Under the pieces are notes generated by a model. It did not search any database. It was not told the origin of the DNA and was given only the letters and a program-made list of their open reading frames with translations. From the NCBI GenBank assembly GCA_004078665.1, contig SCFO01000002.1, positions 372,001-436,000 of the forward strand: a stretch of 64,000 nucleotides of DNA, given 5' to 3'. The stretch is from Halobacillus fulvus. Lineage in GTDB: Bacteria > Bacillota > Bacilli > Bacillales > Halobacillaceae. A program made the position numbers and the translations under genes. Each line of letters opens with the position of its first letter. Positions within the stretch are counted from its first letter, which is position 1. Below are positions 1 to 9,997 of the stretch, in pieces.

Positions 1-767
1 TCGCCGATTATATAAAAGCAAACGGCAATGAAGTGTTCATGAGACATCCGGTCAAACAGATTCGCAGGGACGGAGATCGTTTCCTTCTCTATTCGAAACG
101 GAAGAAAGTTTTTAAGGCAGGAAAAATCATTCTCAATCATTCTGTTCATAATCTTCCGGACACCCTTTCCGAACCTCTTATGAAGGAAAGTTACATCAAA
201 CCGGACAAAGAGAAGGAGAAAGAAGCTTGGGGTGCCTTCATCATACATGCTGGGGTCGATGAGAAGGTGTTCAGGGGGACCGATGTCCTCTATCATCAAT
301 TTATCGACCCGGACCACCCGGATGACCTTCATGATGGCGGACAATTTCTGCTTTCACTTTCAGCACCGGAGGATTCTAGCATGGCACCAAATGGAAAGCG
401 ATCTTTGACGATCTCGACCCATACAAATCTTGAGCAGTGGTGGCAGGCAGACGATTATGAGCAAAAGAAGGAAGAAATGAAGAACCGTCTTGTCGGAGTT
501 GTAGATCATTATTTTCCTGGGTTTGAACAGAATTTGGACATTGTGCTCCCGGGAACACCTGTGACATTTGAAAAATGGTTGCGACGTGCTCAGGGGAAAG
601 TAGGCGGATACGCTCCGACAGGGAAATACAGCTGGCTCAACAGTTATTCCGCCCGTTCTGGTGTAAAAGGGATGTACTTATGCGGAGATACGGTTTTTCC
701 CGGAGCAGGTACGCTCGGCGTCACGCTATCCGGCTTAACAGCAGCCAAACTGGCAGCAGGTGATTGA
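1..767 (+). CDS. FAD-dependent oxidoreductase, phytoene desaturase-like (5' partial)
   Basis: C-terminal part of a CrtN/CrtO-type flavoprotein of the phytoene desaturase superfamily, which desaturates or oxidises carotenoid-like substrates. The frame is open from the left edge of the window without a stop, so the start lies outside. The C-terminus carries the family hallmark GDTVFPGAGTLGVTLSG, the FAD-binding end motif followed by a final helix. The missing N-terminus would hold the dinucleotide-binding GxGxxG. Pigmented Halobacillus make C30 carotenoids, which fits, but the exact substrate cannot be read from this part. About 250 residues are present, roughly half of a typical family member. 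Confidence 0.8.
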   Translation, partial: ADYIKANGNEVFMRHPVKQIRRDGDRFLLYSKRKKVFKAGKIILNHSVHNLPDTLSEPLMKESYIKPDKEKEKEAWGAFIIHAGVDEKVFRGTDVLYHQFIDPDHPDDLHDGGQFLLSLSAPEDSSMAPNGKRSLTISTHTNLEQWWQADDYEQKKEEMKNRLVGVVDHYFPGFEQNLDIVLPGTPVTFEKWLRRAQGKVGGYAPTGKYSWLNSYSARSGVKGMYLCGDTVFPGAGTLGVTLSGLTAAKLAAGD

Positions 768-823
768 ATAATCGAGATTGAGGGAATGGTATCGTAAGTC
801 TTGATAAAAGGAGTGGTCAGATT

Positions 824-997
824 ATGCCAGGCTTTGAACGTGATCTTCCGGGGTTCCAGGGAGCTCCGAACGATATAGGGAAATGCAGTAGCTGTGGTCG
901 CCTCCTGTCATCTAAACAGGAACAAAAAGTGAAGCTTTGTTCAGATTGCCAGAAGCGTCATAAAGATAAAGAATCCGTATATGAAGACAACGAGTAG
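824..997 (+). CDS. 57-aa zinc-ribbon micro-protein
   Basis: Short ORF with a good ribosome site (AAAAGGAG, 8-9 nt before ATG). The product starts MPGFERDLPGF and has two CxxC knuckles (CSSC at residues 21-24 and CSDC at 39-42) separated by a basic stretch, then a charged KRHKDKE tail. This spacing is typical of a small zinc ribbon that could bind nucleic acid or protein. It sits alone between the oxidoreductase and a terminator directly behind its stop codon, which supports expression as a unit. I do not recognise the family and assign no function. Confidence 0.6.
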   Translation: MPGFERDLPGFQGAPNDIGKCSSCGRLLSSKQEQKVKLCSDCQKRHKDKESVYEDNE

Positions 998-1002
998 CTA
1001 CT

Positions 1003-1033
1003 AGGCCATACCTGTTCGGTGTGGTCTTCTTTT
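1003..1033 (+). terminator. Rho-independent terminator
   Basis: Ten-pair stem AGGCCATACC / GGTGTGGTCT with two wobble pairs and a five-base loop, followed by TCTTTT. It lies just after the zinc-ribbon ORF. Confidence 0.6.
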
Positions 1034-1154
1034 ATGTCGTCAAAAGAGCAGAAAACAATGGAAACAGCTCATGCTTTACAAGTGTTCCGCATAGTGTTAG
1101 AGTCATAAATTGTGTTTTAAAATCCAACAAAGCTTCATCATAAAGGAGATTATC

Positions 1155-2675
1155 ATGAATAAAAAAACTACTGGCCGTATAGACTGGCCTGTTTTCAGTA
1201 TTAGTGGGGGACTGCTCGTCCTGTTCGTAGTCATTGCACTTATTGATATTGAATTGATCGAATTGATCGTCAACAAAAGCTTCGGCTGGTCGGCCACCTA
1301 CTTTGGAGCGTTTTGGCAAGTCTTGATGCTTGCGACGTTCTTTGTCGGTCTTTGGTTGGCCTTTTCGAAATATGGGAAAATTAAATTAGGAAATATGGAA
1401 AAGCCGGAGATCGGATTATATAAATGGTTGTCGATTATTATGGCGACTCTGCTTGCAGGTGGGGGCGTGTTCTGGGCAGCCGCTGAACCGATGTATCACT
1501 TTCTGACGGTACCACCATATCTGTCAGGTAGCGGAATAGAAGCAAGTACAGCGGAAGCGGTCAATCCGGCACTCGCTCAAAGCTTCATGCACTGGGGATT
1601 CTTGGCGTGGGCTATTCTCGGTACAATCAGTGCGGTTGTTATGATGTATGGTCACTACCATAAAGGAATGCCGATGAAACCTCGTACGCTTTTATACCCG
1701 ATTTTCGGCGAAAAGCTGCGAAATGGTTGGTTCGGAACTATCGTTGACGCGTTCTCTGTTATCGCTGTAGCAGCCGGTACAATTGGTCCAATCGGATTTC
1801 TTGGACTTCAAGCGAGTTACGGTCTACAGGCGATCTTTGGCATACCGGACTCATTCAGTACGCAATTTACAATTATTCTTGCTGTCGTCATCATCTCAAC
1901 GATTTCAGCTGTTACCGGTCTTTATAAAGGAATCCAATGGTTGAGTAGCTTTAACGTCCGCCTTGCCATCGGTTTAATGGCGTTCATTGTAATCTTTGGA
2001 CCAGGAGGATTCATCCTCAATCATTTCGTGTCTTCCTTTGGATATTACGTTGATCAGTTCATTCCGATGTCCACGTTCAGAGGAGATTCAGATTGGCTGT
2101 CTCTATGGACCGTTTTCTTCTGGGGATGGTTTATCGGATACGGACCAATGATGGCGATTCTTGTCAGCCGTATTTCAAGAGGTCGTACAATTCGTGAAAT
2201 CATCGTTGCTATATCCATTTTTGCACCGGTTATTTCAACATTCTGGTTTACGGTGCTTGGAGGATCAGGCATTTTCTTCGAAATGAATAATCCTGGGTCC
2301 GTTTCCGATGCTCTTGCGGAAGCAGGGAACCCGGCGGCTATGTTTGCGATTACGGAACAGTTTCCGCTGGCCTCTATCATTTCACCACTATTCTTGATTT
2401 TGACAATCTTGTTTGTGGTGACAACAAGTGACTCAATGTCATACACCATTGCGATGGCCGTGACAGGTGAAGGGAATCCGAAAAGCTGGCTCCGAATTTT
2501 CTGGGCTGTGCTTATGGGTACCATTGCTGTCATTCTATTGATTACAGGAGATAGCGGGATTACACAGCTCCAAAACTTTATTGTCGTTACGGCTGTGCCC
2601 GTCTCTATTTTACTTCTGCCGATGATTTGGCTGGCTCCAAAAGTGGCGAAGGAATTGTATCACAAGCAATTTTAA
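1155..2675 (+). CDS. BCCT family transporter
   Basis: Membrane carrier of the betaine/choline/carnitine transporter family, 506 aa, which takes up quaternary-amine osmolytes, usually with Na+. Seen: about 12 hydrophobic segments, the motif WAAAEPMYHF near residue 107 and the family signature region WTVFFWGWFIGYGP around residues 315-330, followed by ISRGRTIRE. The start at 1155 is set by AAAGGAG seven bases upstream; an earlier in-frame start at 1110 has no ribosome site. The aromatic box differs from classic OpuD/BetP-type porters (FFWGWFIGYGP rather than a WxWWxxWxP pattern), so the substrate may not be glycine betaine. The gene is monocistronic, closed by a strong terminator. Confidence 0.88.
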   Translation: MNKKTTGRIDWPVFSISGGLLVLFVVIALIDIELIELIVNKSFGWSATYFGAFWQVLMLATFFVGLWLAFSKYGKIKLGNMEKPEIGLYKWLSIIMATLLAGGGVFWAAAEPMYHFLTVPPYLSGSGIEASTAEAVNPALAQSFMHWGFLAWAILGTISAVVMMYGHYHKGMPMKPRTLLYPIFGEKLRNGWFGTIVDAFSVIAVAAGTIGPIGFLGLQASYGLQAIFGIPDSFSTQFTIILAVVIISTISAVTGLYKGIQWLSSFNVRLAIGLMAFIVIFGPGGFILNHFVSSFGYYVDQFIPMSTFRGDSDWLSLWTVFFWGWFIGYGPMMAILVSRISRGRTIREIIVAISIFAPVISTFWFTVLGGSGIFFEMNNPGSVSDALAEAGNPAAMFAITEQFPLASIISPLFLILTILFVVTTSDSMSYTIAMAVTGEGNPKSWLRIFWAVLMGTIAVILLITGDSGITQLQNFIVVTAVPVSILLLPMIWLAPKVAKELYHKQF

Positions 2676-2680
2676 AACAG

Positions 2681-2717
2681 AAAAAGCTGGTGTCTACTAA
2701 CAGACACCAGCTTTTTT
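2681..2717. terminator. Bidirectional terminator
   Basis: Long perfect stem AAAAAGCTGGTGTCT / AGACACCAGCTTTTT between the convergent BCCT gene and kynU. It has A/T tracts on both sides, so it can serve both strands. Confidence 0.85.
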
Positions 2718-3992
2718 CTATGCGATAATCCCTCGCTCGTTTTTATATTGTTTGTATTTTTCTTCGACCATAATGCTTTTAAGAATTTGCATGACGTCAT
2801 AAACATCGGTAAATGAATTATACAACGCGATTGGAGCAAGACGAATCACGTTAGGAGCCCGGAAGTCAGGAATGACGCCGTCTGCTTTCAACGCTTTACA
2901 TATACTTGCCGCTTCTGGATGGGTCAGACTTACATGACCACCCCGCCGATCATCTTCCAAAGGATTCGTAAGCTGGAAGTCAAAGGACTTCAGTTCCTGA
3001 TGGACAAGATCCATTAATAGCTGTGTCAGTTCAAGCGACTTTTTCCGAACGTTTTCAATACCCGCTTCATGAAAGATTTCCAAGGAACCGAGTAACGGAG
3101 CTGAACTCAAAATATGAGGAGTTCCGATTTGAAAGGCGCTGGCCGTTTCTGCAGGAGTGAGCGTATGATCCATATCGAATTGTTTTTCTTTTTTCGAACT
3201 GAACCAGCCGGCAAGCCCTGGACTTTGTCCGAGATGCTTCTCATGAACATAAAGTCCTCCAACACCGCCTGGACCGCTATTCAAATATTTGTACGTACAC
3301 CAGACAGCAAAATCCACACCCCAATCATGGAGGTGATGAGGAAGAGCGCCGATTGAATGAGCCAAATCGAAGCCTACAATGATTCCATGCTCATGAGCAG
3401 CCTTCGTAATCCGTTCAATGTCGAGCAATTGGCCGCTTCTATACAACACAGAAGGCAGTAACAGAAGCGCCACCTCCGAATGAAGAGCGTTAATGATATC
3501 GTCTTCAGCGAGCGTAGTGCCATCCTTGCTTTCAACTTGAATCAAATGCTCTTCCGGCGACAAGTTATGAAGCTCGAGTTGGCTTTTTAACGCGTAAATA
3601 TCTGAAGGGAAGTTTAAAGCGTCTGCAAGTATTTTCGTACGGTTTCCTTCAGGTTTGAAAAAAGTGGACAGCAACTGGTGAAGGTTCGTTGTAATGGAGC
3701 CGGTGTTGATGACTTCGTGGGGAGAAGCTCCAACAAGCGGCGCCGTCATTTCACCCAGTTTTTCAGACATATAAAACCAAGGTTGTTTTCCTTCTGTCCA
3801 TCCTTCGATCCCATGTTCTTTCCAGTCGGCTAATGATTGAAGAAGCGTAGATTCCGCTCGTTTTGATAAAAGTCCTAATGAGTTTCCATCCATATAGTAC
3901 TGAGATGGTTTCGTATAAAATTCGTCTTTGAATGCTCGTAGTGGATCGTTCTGATCCCACTTTACAGCGGTGTCTCGCGTGATTGTGTCCAT
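2718..3992 (-). CDS. kynU: Kynureninase
   Basis: PLP-dependent fold-type I enzyme, 424 aa, that cleaves kynurenine to anthranilate and alanine (or 3-hydroxykynurenine to 3-hydroxyanthranilate). Seen: MDGNSLGLL near residue 34, FDLAHS at 208-213 with the PLP-contacting Asp, and the Schiff-base lysine K235 in [12 protein letters not shown]. Length matches the bacterial family. Start ATG at 3992 follows AAGGAGG. No tryptophan 2,3-dioxygenase (kynA) or kynurenine formamidase (kynB), usually linked in Bacillus, is adjacent; the neighbours are a BCCT carrier and recQ, so the gene stands alone here. Confidence 0.93.
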   Translation of the reverse strand: MDTITRDTAVKWDQNDPLRAFKDEFYTKPSQYYMDGNSLGLLSKRAESTLLQSLADWKEHGIEGWTEGKQPWFYMSEKLGEMTAPLVGASPHEVINTGSITTNLHQLLSTFFKPEGNRTKILADALNFPSDIYALKSQLELHNLSPEEHLIQVESKDGTTLAEDDIINALHSEVALLLLPSVLYRSGQLLDIERITKAAHEHGIIVGFDLAHSIGALPHHLHDWGVDFAVWCTYKYLNSGPGGVGGLYVHEKHLGQSPGLAGWFSSKKEKQFDMDHTLTPAETASAFQIGTPHILSSAPLLGSLEIFHEAGIENVRKKSLELTQLLMDLVHQELKSFDFQLTNPLEDDRRGGHVSLTHPEAASICKALKADGVIPDFRAPNVIRLAPIALYNSFTDVYDVMQILKSIMVEEKYKQYKNERGIIA

Positions 3993-4121
3993 CGAATCCC
4001 TCCTTTTTTTATTATAAAGGACTGATAAAACGTTGTGGACTGTTTTAAGGTTTTAGCAATGGATAAAGCTGCAGCTCATCGTATGGATGGAAATCTGCAG
4101 CCCATTAGAATCATAGGATCA

Positions 4122-6287
4122 TCAGGTCATAACGTGATGTTTATAAAGAGCCGCTTTGATCATGAAATAGCTATAGTCTTCTGGAAGGTTTTCTTTCAAC
4201 GGCTTCAGCTTCTTTTCTTCAAGTTCTTCATATTCGGCTAAAATCTTTTGCTCCTGTTCTTCATTTATCCACGGCGACCAATCAAAATCATCTATTTCCT
4301 GTGCACGTTTGAAAAGGTGAGTTTCGATGGTGAGTGGACTTAGATCTCGAGCGTTGGCGATTTCTCTGATGCTCTTCTCTTCTTCAGACCACATCTTGTA
4401 GCTGATATGGTGGCTTGGCCCTTCCGCGTTTGGGCTGCTCACAGGAGCTGGTGATGGTTGAAGGTCCGCATCGACGGCAGGTTTACTTGTTCCCGCCACC
4501 TCACTCCAAGGTCGGATGCGTTCTAGAAACTGTTCCCCGTACTTTTCCCATTTTTGCTGACCCACACCTTTGATCGCCATCATTTCTGATTTTGTTCCCG
4601 GAAGATAGATCGTGAAATCTTTCAGCGTCGAGTCTGAGAAAATAACGTAAGGTGGAAGCCCCGCTTCTTGAGCGATTTCTTTCCGCAGTTCGCGTAAAGA
4701 AGCAAAGTATTCCTCGTTATAGGATTCCTCCTGTTGTGATGCCTTCGATCTCTTTGTTTTAGTCGCTTCGACAAGCATGACGACAGGGCGTTCTCCTTTT
4801 AATACAGATAAAGCTTCATTCGTCAGTTGTAGCTTCGGGTAACGATCCTTGCCGGGTGTCAAATATCCTTCAGCCGTCAGAAAATTGATGAATTGAGTCA
4901 GCTGCTTCTCCGTATAGTGGGACAATAACCCATAAGTGGACAATTGATCGAAACGGAACTGCTTTACCTTCTGATCGGAAGACCCTCTTAACACCTTGGC
5001 TGTCAATCCTGTTCCAAACCTTTCTCCCATACGTTTAACACAAGAAAGAACCATTTGCGCTTCACGCGTCATATCCTGCTCCTGGCCAGCGTGGGTGCAA
5101 TTCGAGCATTGTCCGCATGGCTCAGAAGAGCGAGGGTCTTGAAAATATTCGAGAATGTACTGCTGCAGGCACATATGTGTATGGCAATAATTGATCATCG
5201 CCTGGAGTTTGGCGTATTCATCCTTTTTCTTTTCTTCAGCGGGGGACTGATCAATTAAAAAGCGTTGCAAATGGATATCCTGTCCGGAAAACAACAGTAC
5301 ACAGTCGCCTGGTTCCCCGTCTCGGCCAGCTCTTCCGGCTTCTTGATAATAAGATTCGATATTCATCGGCATCGAATAGTGAATGACGTAGCGGACGTTG
5401 GATTTGTCTATTCCCATTCCGAACGCATTGGTGGCCACGATGGTCGTCAGCTTGTCCTGAACAAACTCGGTCTGGCGTTCTTTCCTTTGCTTCTCACTCA
5501 TACCGGCGTGATACTTGCCGACCTTCACACCTTGTCTCTCTAAAAATTGCTCCAAGAAATCTGCGTCTTTTCGAGTTGCTGTATAAATAATTCCGGCATC
5601 ATCCGGACGGCTGCGGATATATTCTGAAATGAAGTCGCGCTTATCTCTTCCTTTGATGATCCGAAACGCCAAATTTTCTCTGGCGAACCCTGTGTTGACA
5701 ACAGAATCGTCCTCGATATCAAGAAGCCGCTTAATATCCTCGATGACTTCCTGTGTCGCTGTTGCGGTCAGAGCCATCAGAACAGGCAGGTTCGGGATTT
5801 GGAAAAGAGTCTGTACAATCGAGCGGTAACTTGGTCTGAAATCGTGTCCCCATTGAGAAATACAGTGTGCTTCATCAAAAGCGATCAGCGAAAGTTCTAT
5901 TTGCCCAATGGTCGATAGAAAATGGCTGGAATCAAACCGTTCAGGTGCAACATACACAAACTGATAGCGTCCTTGTTCCATATCGTGCATGCGCTGACGC
6001 TGTTCTTCAGCGGTCAGAGAACTATTAATATACGTTGCGGCAATTCCATAGGCTGTCAATGCATCAACTTGGTCCTTCATAAGCGAAATCAAAGGGGAGA
6101 TGATAATCGCTGTACCTGAAAGTGTAAGGCCCGGAATCTGGTAGCATAAAGATTTTCCACCACCGGTCGGCATGACGGCCAGGGTGCTTTTCTGCTTCAA
6201 AACCTGACCGATCGCCTGCTCCTGACCAGGTCTGAAGGAAGGGAAACCGTAATAGGTCTGAAGCAGACGTTCAGCTTGCTCCATCAT
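4122..6287 (-). CDS. recQ: ATP-dependent DNA helicase RecQ
   Basis: 3'-5' superfamily 2 DNA helicase, 721 aa, for recombination and replication-fork repair. Domains in order: helicase core with Walker A TGGGKS (residues 41-46), DEAH box followed by CISQWGHDFRPSYR, motif VI QEAGRAGRDGEPG, the RQC zinc site CGQCSNC near residue 380 with the winged helix after it, an HRDC domain around 510-590, and a C-terminal helix-turn-helix tail of RecQ type. I place the start at 6287 because AAAGG lies nine bases upstream; the ATG at 6296 abuts that site. It is longer than the roughly 590-aa B. subtilis form. Confidence 0.93.
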   Translation of the reverse strand: MMEQAERLLQTYYGFPSFRPGQEQAIGQVLKQKSTLAVMPTGGGKSLCYQIPGLTLSGTAIIISPLISLMKDQVDALTAYGIAATYINSSLTAEEQRQRMHDMEQGRYQFVYVAPERFDSSHFLSTIGQIELSLIAFDEAHCISQWGHDFRPSYRSIVQTLFQIPNLPVLMALTATATQEVIEDIKRLLDIEDDSVVNTGFARENLAFRIIKGRDKRDFISEYIRSRPDDAGIIYTATRKDADFLEQFLERQGVKVGKYHAGMSEKQRKERQTEFVQDKLTTIVATNAFGMGIDKSNVRYVIHYSMPMNIESYYQEAGRAGRDGEPGDCVLLFSGQDIHLQRFLIDQSPAEEKKKDEYAKLQAMINYCHTHMCLQQYILEYFQDPRSSEPCGQCSNCTHAGQEQDMTREAQMVLSCVKRMGERFGTGLTAKVLRGSSDQKVKQFRFDQLSTYGLLSHYTEKQLTQFINFLTAEGYLTPGKDRYPKLQLTNEALSVLKGERPVVMLVEATKTKRSKASQQEESYNEEYFASLRELRKEIAQEAGLPPYVIFSDSTLKDFTIYLPGTKSEMMAIKGVGQQKWEKYGEQFLERIRPWSEVAGTSKPAVDADLQPSPAPVSSPNAEGPSHHISYKMWSEEEKSIREIANARDLSPLTIETHLFKRAQEIDDFDWSPWINEEQEQKILAEYEELEEKKLKPLKENLPEDYSYFMIKAALYKHHVMT

Positions 6288-6412
6288 ATGAATCATCCTT
6301 TGTACATACTTGAATCGTAATCATTACAAGAGTCTTTTCCCATCTTATCATGTTTCACAATCATTCATAGGGGAAAATATCATGGTGTACTATCAAAAAG
6401 GAGAGGACAATT

Positions 6413-7345
6413 ATGCGAGCGATTGTAATTGAAGAATATGGTGGAAAAGACCAATTAGTCGAAAAGAATATACCTGATCCGCAACCTGAGGATAACCAGG
6501 TGATTGTCGAACTTAAAGCGACATCGATCAACCCGATTGACTGGAAAGTAAGAGAAGGTTATTTGAAGGACAACTTGGATTTTGATTTCCCGATCACACT
6601 AGGTTGGGACGCGGCTGGCATCATAAAAGAAGTCGGAAAGAACGTTGAAAACTTCAAAACAGGCGATCGAGTATTCGCACGCCCAGATACGACCCGTTTC
6701 GGAACATATGCTGAGTTTGTAGCGGTAGATGAGAATCTGTTAGCGCACCTACCGGAAAATATTCCGTTTGAAGAAGCGGCTGCTGTACCATTGGCCGGTT
6801 TGACAGCATGGCAGTGCCTTGTCGATTTTTCAGATATACAAAAAGGGGATAAAGTGCTGATTCACGCTGGTTCAGGCGGAGTCGGCCATTATGCCATTCA
6901 AATTGCTAAGTCTATGGGAGCGTATGTCGCCGCCACTGCTAGTGGGGAAAATCAGTCTTGGGTTGAGGACCTAGGCACGGATCGGTTCATTAATTATAAA
7001 GAAGAGGATTTTTCTGAAGTACTTCAAGACTTTGATATCGTCTTGGATACACTTGGCGGAGAAATACAGGATAAGAGTTTTACAATATTAAAAAAAGGTG
7101 GTCGATTAGCTTCGATCGTACAGCCTCCAAGTGAAGAAAAAGCGGAAGAATACGGGGTGAAAGCGGGGTTTGTTTGGCTGGAACCGAATGGTGATAAATT
7201 GGCACGCCTTGCGGAGATGATGAAAAAAGGTCATTTGACATCCGTGATCGGGCATCAATTCGACTTCAGTGAAGAAGGATTGCGTAAAGCACATGAAGTA
7301 AGCGAAACTCACCACGCTAAAGGTAAAATCGTCATAAGCTTCTAA
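6413..7345 (+). CDS. NADP-dependent MDR-family oxidoreductase (quinone reductase-like)
   Basis: Medium-chain dehydrogenase/reductase of the zinc-independent quinone oxidoreductase branch, 310 aa. Seen: N-terminal GroES-like domain (TSINPIDWKVREG, LGWDAAGII), the cofactor-binding motif HAGSGGVGHYAIQIAKSMGA around residues 149-168, and no structural zinc cysteine cluster. Such enzymes reduce quinones or enals with NADPH. Ribosome site AGGAGAGG precedes the ATG. Monocistronic, with its own terminator; the natural substrate is not evident. Confidence 0.85.
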   Translation: MRAIVIEEYGGKDQLVEKNIPDPQPEDNQVIVELKATSINPIDWKVREGYLKDNLDFDFPITLGWDAAGIIKEVGKNVENFKTGDRVFARPDTTRFGTYAEFVAVDENLLAHLPENIPFEEAAAVPLAGLTAWQCLVDFSDIQKGDKVLIHAGSGGVGHYAIQIAKSMGAYVAATASGENQSWVEDLGTDRFINYKEEDFSEVLQDFDIVLDTLGGEIQDKSFTILKKGGRLASIVQPPSEEKAEEYGVKAGFVWLEPNGDKLARLAEMMKKGHLTSVIGHQFDFSEEGLRKAHEVSETHHAKGKIVISF

Positions 7346-7352
7346 ATGAAAG

Positions 7353-7376
7353 GACCGCCATTCCGGTGGTCTTTTT
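7353..7376 (+). terminator. Rho-independent terminator
   Basis: GACCGCC / GGTGGTC stem with one wobble pair and a four-base loop, then CTTTTTC. It ends the oxidoreductase gene. Confidence 0.7.
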
Positions 7377-7557
7377 CTATCATGAAAGCAGAGAAAAAAG
7401 GGTGGAAGTGAGAGGATATGGTCCTGATGCTTTGGTATATATATTCGACAATAGTGGTCAGGATCCTTTGTTTCTGCACAAATATTCTTACAATTATTGT
7501 ATAGGTAAGGTAAACTAATAGATATAATCATCATACCTTGGAAATGGAGGAGAGATT

Positions 7558-9018
7558 GTGCTGGATAATTATAAAACAGGTGTATTTTATGACGAAATGA
7601 TGGGCAACAATGGAACTCCTAAGCATCACTATCGATGGTTTTATCAATTGGTCAAACAGTTTTCTGAACAGGAGCTGAAGGAAAAGCATGAAACAGCTCA
7701 GCTGAATTTCTTGCGTCAGGGTATTACGTTTACGGTGTACAACCATACGGGTGGAACTGAACGTACGATGCCCTTTGACTTTGTACCGATTATCATTCCG
7801 AAAGAGCGCTGGGAAGAAATCGAGAAGGGGATGAAGCAGAGAATAACCGCATTAAATCATTTTCTGGAGGATATTTATCATGACCAGGAAATTGTAAAAG
7901 CAGGAGTGATCCCACAGGAATTGATTGAAAATAATCCTTATTACTACAAAGAGCAGGTCGGTGGGGTACATATTCCTCTAAATAATCATGTATTCCTGGC
8001 AGGAATTGATCTGATCAGAGATGAGAATGGGGATTATCGGGTGCTCGAAGATAATTTGAGAAACCCTTCTGGTATGTCTTATGTTTTCCAGAACCGTTAT
8101 GTGATGCGCCAAGTATATCCGGAACTGTTTTTCCAGCATTCCATCCAGACTCTTGAGCAACAGTTGTCGGAACTGCATCATGCGGTGATCAGCCATGTAC
8201 CGCCGAATGCCGATCCAAATCAAGCTCCGACAGCCGTGCTACTTACTCCAGGTATGTATAATTCTGCTTATTATGATCACGTATTCCTTGCTCAGCAGAT
8301 GGGAATCGAATTAGTCGAGGGACGTGATTTGATTGTCAAAGAGGATGTCGTTTATATGAAAACGATCCGCGGCCTGAAGAGAGTGGACATCATTTATCGG
8401 AGAATTGATGATGATTTCCTAGATCCTGAGGCGTTCCGTCCTGATTCTGCCTTAGGCGTTCCTGGTTTATTGCGTGCCTATAAAGAGGGTAACGTTTCCA
8501 TTTTGAACGGAATCGGCAACGGGGTAGCGGATGACAAAGCCATGTACGTCTATGTACCGGATATGATCCGCTTCTATTTAGATGAGGAGCCGATCATTCC
8601 GAATGTCGAAACATATTTTCTGAGTGATCCGGAGAAATTGGATTACGTATTAAAGCATATTGATGAATTAGTTATTAAAAATGTAGGGGCGTCCGGTGGA
8701 TATGATATGCTGATCGGTCCCCAGTCTACCGAAGAGGAACAGGAAATGTTCAAACAGAAAATCATGGAACAGCCGAACCAGTACATCGCCCAACCGACGA
8801 TCAAACTTTCACGGGCCCCAGCCTATCAGGAAGGACGCTTTTATCCTTGCCATGTCGATTTGCGTGTCTTTGTCATGAACGGAGAGCATACGCATGTTCT
8901 GCCGGGAGGACTATCACGAGTGGCTTTGAAGGAAGGGTCTCTGGTCGTCAATTCCTCGCAAGGTGGCGGAGGAAAGGATACGTGGATTTTATCGGAAGGG
9001 GGAGAAGGTCATGCTTAG
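7558..9018 (+). CDS. Circularly permuted type 2 ATP-grasp protein
   Basis: 486-aa member of the circularly permuted ATP-grasp (DUF404/DUF407) family, predicted to form amide or peptide-like bonds using ATP. Seen: VLEDNLRNPSGMSYVFQNR around residues 164-182 and the C-terminal part with KNVGASGGYDMLIGP, ARVALKEGS-like end motif (LSRVALKEGSLVVNSSQGGG). Initiates at GTG with GGAGGAG just upstream. First gene of a three-gene operon: its last eight bases overlap the start of the alpha-E gene. The ATP-grasp / alpha-E / transglutaminase trio is known from comparative genomics as a probable peptide-modification or peptide-synthesis unit; the product is not established. Confidence 0.87.
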   Translation: MLDNYKTGVFYDEMMGNNGTPKHHYRWFYQLVKQFSEQELKEKHETAQLNFLRQGITFTVYNHTGGTERTMPFDFVPIIIPKERWEEIEKGMKQRITALNHFLEDIYHDQEIVKAGVIPQELIENNPYYYKEQVGGVHIPLNNHVFLAGIDLIRDENGDYRVLEDNLRNPSGMSYVFQNRYVMRQVYPELFFQHSIQTLEQQLSELHHAVISHVPPNADPNQAPTAVLLTPGMYNSAYYDHVFLAQQMGIELVEGRDLIVKEDVVYMKTIRGLKRVDIIYRRIDDDFLDPEAFRPDSALGVPGLLRAYKEGNVSILNGIGNGVADDKAMYVYVPDMIRFYLDEEPIIPNVETYFLSDPEKLDYVLKHIDELVIKNVGASGGYDMLIGPQSTEEEQEMFKQKIMEQPNQYIAQPTIKLSRAPAYQEGRFYPCHVDLRVFVMNGEHTHVLPGGLSRVALKEGSLVVNSSQGGGGKDTWILSEGGEGHA

Positions 9019-9973
9019 TCGTGTAGCGGATTCATTATATTGGATGTCACGGAATATTGAACGCGCAGAGAACAATGCCAGGGTATTAAGTGTGCAGTTG
9101 ATTCATATGCTAGAGGCATCGGACCAGCAAGTTCTGGACCGGGATTGGGAAGAGGTACTGGAGATATGCGCTTCGACTGTCGATTACCACAACCAATATG
9201 ATCGTCTTGATACGAATACGATCATCCAGTATTTAACGATGAGTCCTATGAATGTAAATTCGCTTATGAACGGGATGACATATGCCCGCGAAAATGCAAA
9301 AGCAACGCGGGATATGCTCCCTGATGAACTTTGGGAAGTGTTGAATGAATTCCATCTTGATCAGAAAGAATGGATGGAACAGCTCAGTACAACTCCACAG
9401 ACCCAGCAGTACTTGAAAAAAGTCATCACAACATCCATGACCGCTCAAGGTGTCATTGAATCTTCGATGAGTCGCGGGATCCCATATACCTTCATAAAGG
9501 TCGGAAAATGGCTGGAGAGGGCAGAAAAGACGGCCCGCGTTTTGAACGTGATTTGTGAAAAAAATCGTAAAGAAGCCGTGCACGGAACGAATAATTACTA
9601 CTACTGGCTAACCGCCCTTCAATTTTTGAACGGCTACGATTCCTATATCAAGGAACATCCGCCGACAATGGAGTCAAAACATGTCTTGAGTTTCCTTATT
9701 AAGGAAGGATCCTTCCCAAGGTCGATCCGTTATTGCATGGATCATGTACTTGAAGCTGTTCAGCATCTGGAACAGGGTAAAATCAGCCATTACTCTGAAG
9801 ACTTATTTACGATGCTTGAGAAGGTACAGGAGGAAATTTCAGATACGTCCATTGCCGATATGGATATGGAACAATTGATGAAGTTTCTGGATCACTTCCA
9901 GGATCGCTGCATGACGGTGAGCCGGATGTTCTCAGAAACCTACTATCTAGTGGAACCCGTCAGTGTCAACTGA
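9011..9973 (+). CDS. Alpha-E domain-containing protein (DUF403)
   Basis: 320-aa, all-helical alpha-E protein. The start MLSRVADSLYWMSRNIERAENNAR is the family's typical N-terminus, so I use ATG 9011 rather than an in-frame ATG 48 bases upstream that would overlap more of the preceding gene. A second internal helix pair (IESSMSRGIPYTFIKVGKWLERAEKTARVL) repeats the ERAE-type motif, giving the two-fold pattern of the family. GGGGGAGAAGG precedes the ATG. Translationally coupled to the ATP-grasp gene; it probably works with it, possibly as a partner subunit. No catalytic residues are assigned. Confidence 0.88.
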   Translation: MLSRVADSLYWMSRNIERAENNARVLSVQLIHMLEASDQQVLDRDWEEVLEICASTVDYHNQYDRLDTNTIIQYLTMSPMNVNSLMNGMTYARENAKATRDMLPDELWEVLNEFHLDQKEWMEQLSTTPQTQQYLKKVITTSMTAQGVIESSMSRGIPYTFIKVGKWLERAEKTARVLNVICEKNRKEAVHGTNNYYYWLTALQFLNGYDSYIKEHPPTMESKHVLSFLIKEGSFPRSIRYCMDHVLEAVQHLEQGKISHYSEDLFTMLEKVQEEISDTSIADMDMEQLMKFLDHFQDRCMTVSRMFSETYYLVEPVSVN

Positions 9974-9997
9974 AAGGGGAAGGCAGGAGGACTATCT

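Noticed and set aside
2054-2533. 159-codon frame antisense to the BCCT gene
   Set aside because: Shadow of a strongly supported membrane protein gene.
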